Below, one piece after another: positions 9,163 to 18,192 of a DNA stretch of 64,000 nt. Location: NCBI GenBank assembly GCA_009926135.1, contig RFPL01000009.1, positions 60,255 to 124,254 on the forward strand, read 5' to 3'. Below the pieces are notes generated by a model. The model was not told the DNA's origin and did not search any database. It saw nothing but the letters and a program-made list of their open reading frames with translations. How positions within the stretch are numbered: the first letter of the stretch is position 1; every line of letters starts with the position of its first letter. The DNA is from Sphingomonadaceae bacterium (lineage in GTDB: Bacteria; Pseudomonadota; Alphaproteobacteria; Sphingomonadales; Sphingomonadaceae). The position numbers and the translations under genes are program-made.

Positions 9163-10122
9163 TCAAGGCTGCCAGCGCGAGGCCCGGATCCAGCGGTTGA
9201 ACAACAGCTTCGTGCCGCGCTGCACCGGCAGGCCGGCATGTTCGGTCAGTGGATCGATGCTGCCAACTTCCAGAGAATTCCAGAACACTACGGCATCGCC
9301 CTTCTTGCCGCGCAGCTTCTGGCCGGTCCGCAGGAAGGCTGTTTCGCCACCCTGGTAATCGTCGTTCAGCCAGACCAATGCGGTCACGATCCGCTGGTTT
9401 TCGCTGGCCCGCAGGTAATCGTAATGCGGCTTGTATTCCTGCCCGGGCTTGTAGCGCAGGACCTGGCTGGCCTCTCCCTGGGTCGCGTCAGTTCCGGTGG
9501 CCTTGCCAATCCGGCGCAGCAGGGCATGGATCGCCGGATCCTCAGCCAGCCAGTGCAGTGTAGCGCCATCCGATGTGCGGATCGGATCGCGCACCAGTTG
9601 GCGCGCAGAGTTGTAGACCATCGAAGGCTGATAAAGCCCGTCGGCGACCTTCAGCACGTAATCGCATTCGGCAGGCTTGAAGAGCTGGCGATAAATGCGG
9701 ATTCGCGGGCGTTCGCTGACCACTTCCGCGTCAGGCAACGCAACCGGATCGCCGGCAAAGTCGAGCGTCATGGCCTCAATCAGGGTAAGTGCCCGCGCCC
9801 GGTCGGGGTCACTCGCGGCTTCTTTTGCCAGACGGGCAAGCGCGCGAGGCCAGTCGCGGTCGCCAGCAACGCCGCTGGCCAGCAGGTTGGTGGCAAAGGC
9901 TGCTGCCGTGGCATCGCCGAGGTCAGAGGCGCGCTCGAACAGCTTGCGCGCACCGGGCGGATCCTGCGCGACCATTCCGCTCCACTTCATCTGCCCCATT
10001 AGCATGACCGCCGCAGGCATTCCTTGCAGCGACAGGCGCTGGGTTTCGGAGATCGCCTCAGCCTGCCGGCCGGCGGTCAGCAGGGCTTCGATCTGGTGCA
10101 GTTCGGGCGGGAGTTGAGCCAT
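9163..10122 (-). CDS. 2OG-Fe(II) oxygenase, prolyl 4-hydroxylase-like, with Sel1/TPR-like N-terminus
   Basis: A 319-residue protein. Residues about 1-110 look like helical Sel1/TPR repeats (MLMGQMKW, ARKLFERASDLGDATAA). The C-terminal 180 residues match the P4Hc fold: the iron ligands H and D in KPHYDYL, the distal H in TEHAGLPVQRGTK, and the 2-oxoglutarate-binding segment KLLFNRWIR. The phrase VTALVWLNDDYQGGETAF is characteristic. It probably hydroxylates a peptide or protein, but the substrate is unknown. No signal peptide is seen. It is convergent with dprA with a gap of six bases. Confidence 0.85.
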   Translation of the reverse strand: MAQLPPELHQIEALLTAGRQAEAISETQRLSLQGMPAAVMLMGQMKWSGMVAQDPPGARKLFERASDLGDATAAAFATNLLASGVAGDRDWPRALARLAKEAASDPDRARALTLIEAMTLDFAGDPVALPDAEVVSERPRIRIYRQLFKPAECDYVLKVADGLYQPSMVYNSARQLVRDPIRTSDGATLHWLAEDPAIHALLRRIGKATGTDATQGEASQVLRYKPGQEYKPHYDYLRASENQRIVTALVWLNDDYQGGETAFLRTGQKLRGKKGDAVVFWNSLEVGSIDPLTEHAGLPVQRGTKLLFNRWIRASRWQP

Positions 10123-10163
10123 GGGTGCGCTTATGCCAAGCCTGTTGCGGAGGGGAAAGAGTG

Positions 10164-10514
10164 ATGACCGACCTTCTGTTTCCGCGCCGGATGTTTCGCT
10201 GGGCGGCGATCTACGGTGTAACCGTCCTGACGCCGCTGTATCTCACCCCGCTGCCGCCAGCAGGGGCTGAAGTGTTCCTCGGCTTCGTCGGGCTGGCACT
10301 GGTGTTCCAGGCAGTATTCTGGATCATTGGCGGCGATCCGCTGAAGTATCGGGCGCTGATGTTGCCGGCCGTGGCAGAGAAGCTGGTCTTCGGCCTCCCC
10401 GCGCTGGCGCTGTTGGCGCAGGGCTATCCCGTGCCGCCGCCGGTCGGCGTGTTCGCTGGGATCGATGTTCTGCTCGGGCTGGGGTTTTGGCTGGCCTGGC
10501 GACGGACGCTCTAG
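10164..10514 (+). CDS. Small integral membrane protein of unknown function
   Basis: A 116-residue hydrophobic protein with about four predicted membrane helices and a short positively charged N-terminus (MTDLLFPRRMF). I recognise no family. The ATG at 10164 has GAGGGGAAAG upstream. A GTG one codon before it and an ATG at 10125 are also in frame, but the latter lacks a ribosome-binding site. Its stop sits in a CTAG palindrome that also supplies the stop of the convergent next gene, so the two overlap by four bases. Confidence 0.65.
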   Translation: MTDLLFPRRMFRWAAIYGVTVLTPLYLTPLPPAGAEVFLGFVGLALVFQAVFWIIGGDPLKYRALMLPAVAEKLVFGLPALALLAQGYPVPPPVGVFAGIDVLLGLGFWLAWRRTL

Positions 10515-11083
10515 TCGATCCGGTCGCAGGGCGGGTCCATGTCGCCGCTGCGGCAAACGACGGAACCGCTCAGTACGGCATCGGCCCATTGCAGGTCGTC
10601 CTCGGTCGGCACGCTGCGGAATGCAACCTGCCGCGCCAGCAGGTCATGCTCACCAGCCACAACCAGCAGGACGAAGGCCTCCGGCTTGCCGGTGGCAGGG
10701 ACCAGCGGGCAATCGACCCGCAACTGCGCGGCGGGCCGGTCGGACACGGTGAGCTCTACCGGCGTGCCGCTGGTTGCGCCGGGGCAAGAGCCAGCCGTGC
10801 CCCGGGTCATCAGCCGGGCAAAGTCGACCGGGCTGGTCCGGCCGGCGATCCCGCCGAAGCGTTGGGTCGTGATCATCCGCGACCAGCGCTGCACATTCTC
10901 ACCCTGCGGCACTTCTTCGCGGATCGATCGCTGCGCGTCGCCAGCGCGGTAGCCAACCATGTAACCGGGCAGCAGCGCTCCTTCGAGGCGCTCCGTTACA
11001 GTGGGTTCCGCAGGTGACTGGGCGCACGCCAGACTGGCCGGGATCGTTGCCAGTGCCAGTCCCAACCTGCCCAGATACCGCAA
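10511..11083 (-). CDS. Exported protein of unknown function
   Basis: About 190 residues. From the TTG at 11083 the protein begins with a typical Sec signal peptide (MRYLGRLGLALATIPASLACA) and a mature part with several cysteines. The TTG is preceded by AAGGGGGA at a good distance, whereas the longer frame to 11155 gives no sensible N-terminus. No family is recognised. It converges on the small membrane-protein gene, sharing a CTAG stop, and is divergent from topA. Confidence 0.65.
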   Translation of the reverse strand: MRYLGRLGLALATIPASLACAQSPAEPTVTERLEGALLPGYMVGYRAGDAQRSIREEVPQGENVQRWSRMITTQRFGGIAGRTSPVDFARLMTRGTAGSCPGATSGTPVELTVSDRPAAQLRVDCPLVPATGKPEAFVLLVVAGEHDLLARQVAFRSVPTEDDLQWADAVLSGSVVCRSGDMDPPCDRID

Positions 11084-11164
11084 TGCGCATCCCCCTTGAC
11101 GTTTGGCCAGCTGGGCCGTCACCCTCGCGTGTACGTATACGCGTAAGGATTGCAATCACCCGTC

Positions 11165-13696
11165 ATGCAACTTGTCATCGTTGAATCCCCGGCCAAGGCC
11201 AAGACCATCGAAAAGTACCTGGGCAAGGACTTCACTGTCCTCGCCTCCTATGGTCACATCCGCGATCTGCCGCCCAAGGACGGCTCGGTGCGCCCCGATG
11301 AAGACTTCGCAATGGACTGGGAGCTCTATGGCGACAAGGCGAGCCGGGTGAAGGCGATCACCGATGCGGCCAAGACCGCCGACCGGCTGATCCTCGCGAC
11401 TGACCCTGATCGCGAGGGGGAGGCGATCTCGTGGCACGTCCGCGAACTGCTGGCCAAGCGCAAGGCGCTGCCCAAGGACGTGCAGCGCGTCACCTTCAAC
11501 GCGATCACCAAGGATGCGGTAACCACCGCGATGGGCCAGCCGCGTGAACTCGATCAGGACCTGATCGATGCCTATATGGCCCGCCGCGCGTTGGATTACC
11601 TGTTCGGCTTCACACTGTCTCCCGTACTGTGGCGCAAGCTGCCGGGGGCGAAGAGTGCGGGCCGCGTCCAGTCGGTCGCGCTGCGGCTGATCTGCCAGCG
11701 CGAGCATGAGATCGAGCTGTTCCGCCCGCAGGAATACTGGTCAGTCGCGGCCAAGCTGGAGCATGACGGGACCGAGTTCACTGCCCGGCTGGTCAAGTTT
11801 GATGGCGAGAAGCTTGAAAAGCTGAGCCTAGGCGACCAGGGCAGCGCCGAACGCGCCAAGGCAGCGGTCGAAGGCGGGGCCTTCCGGGTCGAGGAAGTCG
11901 ATACCCGGCCAACCCGTCGCAATCCCTATCCGCCGTTCACCACCTCGACCTTGCAGATGGAGGCCGCGCGCAAGCTGGGCTTTGCTGCGGCGCACACCAT
12001 GCGGGTGGCGCAGACGCTGTATGAAGCGGGTGCGATCACCTACATGCGGACCGACGGCGTGCAGATGGACCCGAGTGCCATCTCCGCCGCGCGGAAGGCC
12101 ATCAGTGACCGCTATAATAATGGTCACTACCTACCTGAAAAACCGCGTCATTATGAAACAAAGGCCAAGAACGCGCAGGAAGCGCACGAGGCGATCCGGC
12201 CGACCGAATTTGGCCGCGATCACTTTGGCAGCGGCGATGAAGCGCGGCTCTACGAACTGATCTGGAAGCGCGCGATCGCCAGCCAGATGGCCAGTGCCAA
12301 TATCGAGCGCACTACCGTGACCCTGCGCGAAGCGACCGGGCGGCACGAATTGCGCGCAACCGGCCAGGTCGTGAAGTTCCCCGGCTTCCTGGCCGTCTAT
12401 GACGAAAGCCTGGACCAGAAACCGGGTGACGATGAGGATGACAGCGGCCTGCTGCCGGTGATGGTCAAGGGTGACAGCCCGGCCAAACGCGCCGTCGATG
12501 CCAGCCAGCACTTCACGCAGCCGCCGCCGCGCTATTCCGAAGCGACGCTGGTCAAGCGGCTGGAAGAACTCGGCATTGGGCGGCCATCCACCTATGCCGC
12601 GACGATCCAGGTGATCAAGGATCGCAGCTATGTGCGGACCGAGAAAAATCGTTTCTTTGCAGAGGAATCGGGCCGGCTTCTGACAGCGTTTCTGGAGCGT
12701 TTTTTCCCGCGCTATGTTGCCTATGACTTTACCGCCGGGATGGAAGAAGAGCTGGACGATGTGTCCGGCGGACGGGCCGAATGGAAGGCCGTGCTTGCGG
12801 AGTTCTGGAAGGATTTCAAACCGAAGTCCGACGAGGTGATGGGGCAGAAGCCATCCGAAGTGACCGAGGCGCTGGACGAGTACCTGTCGGATTACCTGTT
12901 CCCGGCCCAGGACGATGGCGGTGACCCGCGCAAGTGCCCCAACTGCGGCACCGGGCGGCTGGCGCTGCGCGGCGGGCGGTTTGGCGCCTTCGTCGCCTGT
13001 TCGAACTATCCGGAGTGCAAGTTCACCCGCAAGTTCGCCCAGCCGGGCGGAGCAGGGGCAGAGGCTGACGGCGAGATTGGCAAGCACCCGGAAACGGGCG
13101 AGCCGATCAGCCGCAAGGTTGGTCGGTTCGGACCCTACATCGAAATGGGCAGCGGCAAGGAAGCCGCGCGCAGTTCAATCCCCAAGGACATTGGCGAGCT
13201 TGACCTCGACTGGGCAGTCAAGCTGCTGAGCCTGCCCCGCACGATCGGCGCGCACCCCGAATCGGGTGAGCCGATTACGGCCAGCCTCGGACGCTATGGT
13301 CCTTACCTCGCGCATCAGGGCAAGTACGCGAAGCTCCGTTCGACTGCGGAAATTTTCGAGACCGGCATGAACAGTGCCGTCGCCAAATTGGCCGAGGCGG
13401 CGAGTGGCGGCGGGCGCGGTGCGCGCGCGGCGGCTGAGCCGCTCAAGACCTTTGGCCCGCACCCCGAAAGCGGTGGTGAAATGAAGCTGATGGCTGGGCG
13501 CTATGGCCCCTATGTCACTGACGGGACTACCAATGCCACGCTGCCGCGCGACAAGCAGCCAGAGGACCTGACAGCCGAGGAAGCGGCAGTGCTGATCACC
13601 GAAAAGGCTGCGAAGGGCCCGGCCAAAAAGGGCGGGCGCAAGAAGGCTCCGGCGAAGAAAAAGGCACCAGCCAAAAAGGTCGCAAAGAAAGCCTGA
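11165..13696 (+). CDS. topA: DNA topoisomerase I
   Basis: An 843-residue type IA topoisomerase that relaxes negative supercoils. The TOPRIM domain begins at once (VIVESPAKAKTIEKYLG), with the acidic DPDREGE triad near residues 78-84. The active-site tyrosine is Tyr293 in ITYMRTDG. One zinc-ribbon starts at Cys591 (CPNCGTG to YPEC), followed by topoisomerase C-terminal repeats (HPETGEPISRKVGRFGPYI and similar copies) and a lysine/alanine-rich tail that binds DNA. Length is normal. In alphaproteobacteria topA often follows dprA, as it nearly does here. Confidence 0.97.
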   Translation: MQLVIVESPAKAKTIEKYLGKDFTVLASYGHIRDLPPKDGSVRPDEDFAMDWELYGDKASRVKAITDAAKTADRLILATDPDREGEAISWHVRELLAKRKALPKDVQRVTFNAITKDAVTTAMGQPRELDQDLIDAYMARRALDYLFGFTLSPVLWRKLPGAKSAGRVQSVALRLICQREHEIELFRPQEYWSVAAKLEHDGTEFTARLVKFDGEKLEKLSLGDQGSAERAKAAVEGGAFRVEEVDTRPTRRNPYPPFTTSTLQMEAARKLGFAAAHTMRVAQTLYEAGAITYMRTDGVQMDPSAISAARKAISDRYNNGHYLPEKPRHYETKAKNAQEAHEAIRPTEFGRDHFGSGDEARLYELIWKRAIASQMASANIERTTVTLREATGRHELRATGQVVKFPGFLAVYDESLDQKPGDDEDDSGLLPVMVKGDSPAKRAVDASQHFTQPPPRYSEATLVKRLEELGIGRPSTYAATIQVIKDRSYVRTEKNRFFAEESGRLLTAFLERFFPRYVAYDFTAGMEEELDDVSGGRAEWKAVLAEFWKDFKPKSDEVMGQKPSEVTEALDEYLSDYLFPAQDDGGDPRKCPNCGTGRLALRGGRFGAFVACSNYPECKFTRKFAQPGGAGAEADGEIGKHPETGEPISRKVGRFGPYIEMGSGKEAARSSIPKDIGELDLDWAVKLLSLPRTIGAHPESGEPITASLGRYGPYLAHQGKYAKLRSTAEIFETGMNSAVAKLAEAASGGGRGARAAAEPLKTFGPHPESGGEMKLMAGRYGPYVTDGTTNATLPRDKQPEDLTAEEAAVLITEKAAKGPAKKGGRKKAPAKKKAPAKKVAKKA

Positions 13697-13773
13697 CGCA
13701 GGTCGTCGCAGCGTTCGGAATTCGGAAAGGATTGCTGGTTACCACCCGGGCAAAGGCCTTCGGGAGTGCGACC

Positions 13774-14037
13774 TTGATCGAGATCGAAATCCAGAACGAA
13801 TCGTACCAAAGCCAGGAGCGCTTGCGCTTCGCTTCGGTACCGCGGATCGGCGAAGGGATCCGGCTGCAGGAACCCAATGGGTTCTGGGCGTCCTATGACG
13901 TGCTCGACGTGTGGTACCAGAAGGCCGATTTCGGCGATGTCTGGATGCCCTATCTCCATGTCCGCCGCACGGCGGGCGAAGCCGGCGGGATGCTGCCGGG
14001 CATGGTTGGCGGGGAGGTCGTACCATTCGCGACCTGA
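13774..14037 (+). CDS. Small conserved-looking protein of unknown function
   Basis: 87 residues from TTG 13774 (CGGGAG seven bases upstream); an in-frame TTG at 13732 would add 14 residues but its ribosome-binding site is too close. The protein is acidic and beta-rich (IEIEIQNESYQSQERLRF, then LHVRRT) with no membrane segment. It directly precedes a CheY-like response regulator and may be transcribed with it. Function unknown. Confidence 0.5.
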   Translation: MIEIEIQNESYQSQERLRFASVPRIGEGIRLQEPNGFWASYDVLDVWYQKADFGDVWMPYLHVRRTAGEAGGMLPGMVGGEVVPFAT

Positions 14038-14072
14038 TCAAACGCTCGAACGAGTCGGTGCAGCCATCAGCG

Positions 14073-14519
14073 ATGGGCCGGGCGGCGATTCCGCCGGTGC
14101 AAAGCCCTTCCGCTCCGGTCGCCGTGCCGCAACCTGCCGCCGAAGCACTGCACCCGCGTCATTGCCTGATCGTCGACGATTCGCGCGTTGTACGCAAAGT
14201 CTCACGCCGAATTGTCGAAGCACTCGGCTATGTCGTCACCGAAGCGGAGAATGGTCAGGAGGCACTGGGGCGCTGTCAGTTGTCGATGCCCGATCTGGTC
14301 CTGCTCGATTGGGACATGCCGGTCATGACCGGGATCGAGTTCATCGCCTCGTTCCGGTCGATCCGTGGCAACGAGCGGGCCAAGGCGGTGTTCTGCACCA
14401 GCAAGTCCGGCGCGCATGACATCCACCGCGGCATTGCCGCCGGAGCGGATGAATATGTCACCAAGCCGTTCGACGAAGCGACCTTGCGAGCCAAGTTGCA
14501 GGCGATCGGGGCGATCTAA
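14073..14519 (+). CDS. CheY-like single-domain response regulator
   Basis: About 148 residues: a proline/alanine-rich N-terminal stretch of about 25 residues, then one receiver domain. The acidic pair is in CLIVDDSR, the phospho-acceptor aspartate in LLDWDMPVMTG, the Thr/Ser switch in VFCTSKSG and the conserved lysine in YVTKPF. There is no output domain, so it presumably acts through protein contacts or as a phosphate shuttle. No partner kinase is adjacent; the nearest kinase-like gene is divL, 39 kb away. The start is uncertain: GTG 14058 and further upstream codons are in frame, and none has a strong ribosome-binding site. Confidence 0.8.
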   Translation: MGRAAIPPVQSPSAPVAVPQPAAEALHPRHCLIVDDSRVVRKVSRRIVEALGYVVTEAENGQEALGRCQLSMPDLVLLDWDMPVMTGIEFIASFRSIRGNERAKAVFCTSKSGAHDIHRGIAAGADEYVTKPFDEATLRAKLQAIGAI

Positions 14520-14558
14520 GCGGGTGGCAATCGGCCTGGGGGGTGCTAAGCCCGCCGC

Positions 14559-14738
14559 ATGGCCGAAAACTTCACCCGTCACCGCCAACCGTGGAAGAGC
14601 GACGAAGTCGCCAAGCTGCGCACCCTTGCCGCCAAGGGCAAGGGCCTGAAAGAGATCGCCAAGGCGCTCAATCGCAGCGAGGAATCGACCAAGGAGCGGG
14701 CCAAGGAAGACGGGATCGGGATCGCCAAGCTGCGTTGA
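14559..14738 (+). CDS. 59-residue helix-turn-helix-like small protein
   Basis: A short gene, MAENFTRHRQPWKS to GIAKLR. The core (WKSDEVAKLRTLAAKGKG, then LKEIAKALNRSEESTKERAKE) has the pattern of a three-helix Myb/SANT or GcrA-like HTH: a tryptophan in helix 1, the AKxxGLKEIAKAL turn, and a basic recognition helix. It probably binds DNA or an RNA polymerase subunit; that is inference. Codon use matches neighbouring genes and the stop lies five bases from the convergent stop of the next gene. The ribosome-binding site is weak. Confidence 0.65.
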   Translation: MAENFTRHRQPWKSDEVAKLRTLAAKGKGLKEIAKALNRSEESTKERAKEDGIGIAKLR

Positions 14739-14742
14739 TTGC

Positions 14743-15462
14743 CTAGCCGATCTTCCGGAACGCCAGCATTTCGCCGATCTGCCGGGTCGATCCGGGATGG
14801 AAACCTGCTTCCGCTTGCCAGTCCTTCGGGTTGCGGAACGTGCCGAACAGGATGTCGAAGATCGGCAGATCGCCATAGTTGTAGGCGTGGACGCCGCGTT
14901 GATGGTGGATGGAGTGGCTTTCCGGGCGCTGGACGATGTAGCCCACCCATTGCGGCGTCCGGATGTTGACGTGCTGGAAGATCGCCGGGAAGGTTCCGAG
15001 CGAACTGACAATCAATGCGGCTTCAGCCGAAATTCCCATGATCCACACCAGGGTCAGTGACCCCAGCAGCGCCCAGCAGAATGAGTCGAGCGGGTGGAAC
15101 CAGAATGCACCCCAGATGTCGATCCGTTCGGCGCTGTGGTGCATCTGGTGCGTGTGGCGCCACAGCCAGTCGAACGAATGCATCGTGCGGTGCCACCAGT
15201 AGACCCCCAGCTCATAGACGAACAGCCCGCCCAAGACCTGCAGCCAGAAGGGGAACTGGTCGGCCGGGATCAGACGGTACTGGCCAAGCAGGCTGTCCCA
15301 CAGCAACGGCGCGTAAGTGATGATCGCGAAGTAACTGAGGGTCGAAATCGCGCCCAGCAGCCGCCAGCGCGGCACTTCGTCCAGCCGGTGCCCGCGCCCG
15401 AAAAAGTCAAACAGCGCGAGCACAGCGAACATGCCCAGAGCGATGTAATGATAGGTGCCCAT
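14743..15462 (-). CDS. Sterol desaturase/fatty acid hydroxylase family protein
   Basis: A 239-residue membrane protein with about four to five hydrophobic segments and the full di-iron histidine-box set: HRTMH, HQMHH and HSIHH, plus an extra FQHVN. Such enzymes hydroxylate or desaturate lipids or carotenoids in the inner membrane. The exact substrate cannot be read from sequence; hydroxylation of a hopanoid, carotenoid or ornithine lipid is possible. It stands alone, transcribed leftwards, with a separate promoter region of about 85 bases before era. Confidence 0.85.
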   Translation of the reverse strand: MGTYHYIALGMFAVLALFDFFGRGHRLDEVPRWRLLGAISTLSYFAIITYAPLLWDSLLGQYRLIPADQFPFWLQVLGGLFVYELGVYWWHRTMHSFDWLWRHTHQMHHSAERIDIWGAFWFHPLDSFCWALLGSLTLVWIMGISAEAALIVSSLGTFPAIFQHVNIRTPQWVGYIVQRPESHSIHHQRGVHAYNYGDLPIFDILFGTFRNPKDWQAEAGFHPGSTRQIGEMLAFRKIG

Positions 15463-15546
15463 GCGAACCTCCCCAAAAGGCGCGACCCTCCCAGGGGTTC
15501 AGGCTACCTCAGTTCGGACCGGTCTGCAAACAAGCCGTTGTAAACG

Positions 15547-16464
15547 TTACTTCACCCACTCCAGTCCCAGCTCTTCGTAGATTTCCTTGTCGTCTTCCCA
15601 CTTCTCGTCGACCTTGACGTGGAGGAAGAGGTGGACCCGGGTGCCGAGCAGGTCGGTCAGTTCCTTGCGGGCCGCCTCGCCGATCGACTTCAGCTTGGAG
15701 CCGCCCTTACCCAGGACGATGCCTTTCTGGCTATCGCGAGCGATCACGATCTGCTGGTGGATCTCGACCGAGCCGTCCTTGCGGTGAGTGTAGCTCTCCG
15801 GGCGCACGGTGCTGTCGTAGGGCAACTCGTCGTGAAGCTGGCGGTAAAGCTGCTCGCGCGTGATTTCGCAGGCCAGCAGCCGTTCGCTGGCATCGGAAAC
15901 CTGGTCTTCGGGATAGTGCCATGGGCCGGCTGGCATCAGGTCGGCCAGGCGCGTCTTCAGTTCGGCAACGCCATCACCGGTCAGCGCGGAAACGAAGAAC
16001 ACTTCGTCGAACTGGCCTTCACCGGCCAGTTCCTGTGCGGCGATCAACAGCGGTTCCTTGGCCGTTTCATCAACCTTGTTGAGGATCAGGATCTTTCGTT
16101 CCGGTCGTCCGGCCAGGCTCTCCAGGATTGGCTGGAGGTAATCCTTCTTCTTCTTGCGGCCATCGACGACCAGGCAGATCGCATCGGCTTCCTGCGCGCC
16201 TTCCCAGGCGGCGTTGACCATCGCCCGGTCAAGGCGGCGGCGCGGCGCGAACAGGCCCGGGGTGTCCGCCAGGATGATCTGCGTGCTGCCCTCCAACGCG
16301 ATGCCCAGCAGCCGGGCGCGCGTGGTCTGGGCCTTGGCCGAGACGATCGCGACTTTCTGCCCGACCAGGGCGTTGACGAGAGTGGACTTGCCCGCATTGG
16401 GCGCACCGAGCACGGCGACAAGGCCGCAGCGAGTATCTGGATTGTCTGTCATCGCGGGTGCCAT
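15547..16464 (-). CDS. era: GTPase Era
   Basis: A 305-residue ribosome-assembly GTPase that binds the 3' end of 16S rRNA. G1 GAPNAGKST, G3 DTPG and G4 NKVD are present, followed by a C-terminal KH domain with GKGGSKLKSIG. Start 16464 gives MAPAMTDNP; an ATG at 16452 is also possible, and neither has a good ribosome-binding site. It is the last gene of the leftward lepB-rnc-era cluster common in alphaproteobacteria. Confidence 0.96.
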   Translation of the reverse strand: MAPAMTDNPDTRCGLVAVLGAPNAGKSTLVNALVGQKVAIVSAKAQTTRARLLGIALEGSTQIILADTPGLFAPRRRLDRAMVNAAWEGAQEADAICLVVDGRKKKKDYLQPILESLAGRPERKILILNKVDETAKEPLLIAAQELAGEGQFDEVFFVSALTGDGVAELKTRLADLMPAGPWHYPEDQVSDASERLLACEITREQLYRQLHDELPYDSTVRPESYTHRKDGSVEIHQQIVIARDSQKGIVLGKGGSKLKSIGEAARKELTDLLGTRVHLFLHVKVDEKWEDDKEIYEELGLEWVK

Positions 16465-16500
16465 ACCGGAGCGCGGCCGGAATGTCGAAGGGAGGCTGCC

Positions 16501-17169
16501 TTACCCAAACCGCCGCATGAATTCCTCAGCGGCCAGCGTTTCGGCTTCCTGCTTGCTGCCAGCGGTCGCCTCTGCTTCGCCCACCGCGTGGACGCTGACG
16601 GAAACGGTGAAGCGCGCCGCGTGATCCGGGCCGCTGCGTTCGATCAGGCGGTAGTCGGGCATCCGCCTGCGATTGCCCGCGCACCATTCCTGCAGTGCCG
16701 ACTTGGGATGCTTGCGTTGGCCGGTCTGGCCGCCAACGGCATCTGCCCACAGGCGGCGCACCATCACGCGGGTGGCATCGAAGCCAAGCGTGACGAAGCT
16801 GGCGCCAATCACGGCCTCCATCACGTCGCCCAGGATATTGTCGCTATCGGCACCGCCATCGTCACGCGCCTGCTTGCCGAGGCGGACGTGAGTGCCAAGG
16901 CCGATGCTGCGGGCAATCCGGGCACAGGTCGCGCGCGAGACCAGGGCATTCAGGCGTTGTGACAGGCGGCCTTCATCACCTGTCTCGGCGGCGTGGAGCC
17001 ATTCAGCGATCACCAGGCCGAGCACCCGGTCGCCCAGGAATTCCAGCCGCTGGTAATCTCGCGCGGCGCCGGTGGAACCGTGGGTCAAAGCCTCGAGCCA
17101 CAGCGGTTCGTCAACCGGTGGCCGGTCGGCCAGGTCGGTCAGGAAGGCATGGGTTTCTGCGGACAGCAT
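16501..17169 (-). CDS. rnc: Ribonuclease III
   Basis: A 222-residue double-strand-specific endoribonuclease for rRNA and mRNA processing. The RNase III signature QRLEFLGDRVL and the second acidic site GDVMEAVIGA form the catalytic centre. A dsRBD occupies about residues 150-222 (KSALQEWC to AEEFMRRFG). The start at 17169 lies four bases after the lepB stop; the longer frame into lepB is spurious. Confidence 0.96.
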   Translation of the reverse strand: MLSAETHAFLTDLADRPPVDEPLWLEALTHGSTGAARDYQRLEFLGDRVLGLVIAEWLHAAETGDEGRLSQRLNALVSRATCARIARSIGLGTHVRLGKQARDDGGADSDNILGDVMEAVIGASFVTLGFDATRVMVRRLWADAVGGQTGQRKHPKSALQEWCAGNRRRMPDYRLIERSGPDHAARFTVSVSVHAVGEAEATAGSKQEAETLAAEEFMRRFG

Positions 17170-17173
17170 CGGC

Positions 17174-18043
17174 TTAGAACGTCCCGCCCAGCCGGTTCCA
17201 GCGCGCTGCGGAGAACCAGGTCCAGGGCTTGAACCATTCGGCGCTGCCATCGGTTGACCACATCACGATCGTGGCGCGGCCGACCAGGTTGTCCATCGGC
17301 ACCAGCCCAATCCCGCGGCCCGGTTCGGCCGGGAAGCGGCTGTCTTCGGAATTGTCGCGGTTGTCACCCATCAGGAACAGGTGGCCGGCGGGCACCAGCA
17401 CGGGTTCGGTATTGTCCTTCTCGCGTATGCCCAGGTCGATCACTTCGTAATGCCGCCCGCCGGGCAGCGTTTCGCGATAGCGCGGATAGCGGCAGACATC
17501 GGTGCCATCGTCGCGCTTGGCAACGAACTGGAGCGAATAGCATTCGGTATTGGGCGAAACCGCGATCTCGAAGTCGCTCAGGCGCTGCTTGGCCACGGGG
17601 ACGCCGTTGAGGTAAAGCTGGCCATTGACCATCTGCACCAGATCGCCGGGCAGGCCGATCACGCGCTTGATGTAGTCCAGTTCTTTCAGGGGTGGCTGCT
17701 TGAAGATCACCACGTCGCCGCGTTCGGGCGGAGTAGCCAGCAGCCGATCTTCGGGCAGGATCGGCAAACCGAAGGGCAGCGAATGCCGCGAGTAGCCATA
17801 AGGCCACTTTGCGGCGAGCAGATAGTCACCGTTCACCAGCCGCGGCTGCATCGATTCGCTGGGGATGTTGAACGGCGAAAACACCAGGCTGCGAAACAGC
17901 GTGACGATCACCACCAGTTTCAGCAGGAAGATTGGAAAGCTGTCCTGCCTGCGTGGCGTCGCACTTTCCTTAGCTACTTGAGTAGCTTGGGATGCGGAGA
18001 CTGCGTCTGTGCTGGCAACCGGTTCGTTCATTTCCCTGTCCAT
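17174..18043 (-). CDS. lepB: Signal peptidase I
   Basis: About 289 residues. It cleaves Sec signal peptides in the periplasm. A hydrophilic N-terminal extension of about 30 residues is followed by one membrane anchor (FLLKLVVIVTLFRSLVF), the catalytic serine in IPSESMQP, the general-base lysine in DYIKRVIGLPGD and the box MGDNRDNSEDSR. Start codons at 18043 (MDRE) and 18031 (MNEP) are both plausible; neither has an ideally spaced ribosome-binding site. First gene of lepB-rnc-era, divergent from pgi. Confidence 0.95.
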   Translation of the reverse strand: MDREMNEPVASTDAVSASQATQVAKESATPRRQDSFPIFLLKLVVIVTLFRSLVFSPFNIPSESMQPRLVNGDYLLAAKWPYGYSRHSLPFGLPILPEDRLLATPPERGDVVIFKQPPLKELDYIKRVIGLPGDLVQMVNGQLYLNGVPVAKQRLSDFEIAVSPNTECYSLQFVAKRDDGTDVCRYPRYRETLPGGRHYEVIDLGIREKDNTEPVLVPAGHLFLMGDNRDNSEDSRFPAEPGRGIGLVPMDNLVGRATIVMWSTDGSAEWFKPWTWFSAARWNRLGGTF

Positions 18044-18192
18044 CGGAGGGCGCGCGGCGCGCGTCAAGGGGCTTGGTTGATCGCACATATCGGGCGTGTC
18101 GTGGCCAAGGCACTGGCCTGCATACGTTTTTATCGCTCTTTCCCTGATTGGCGCGCGCGGGCATTAGGGCGGGGAGTTCAAGGAGCATGACG

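Noticed and set aside
15619..16962. 447-residue plus-strand ORF
   Set aside because: It lies antisense to era and rnc, both of which have complete family motifs.
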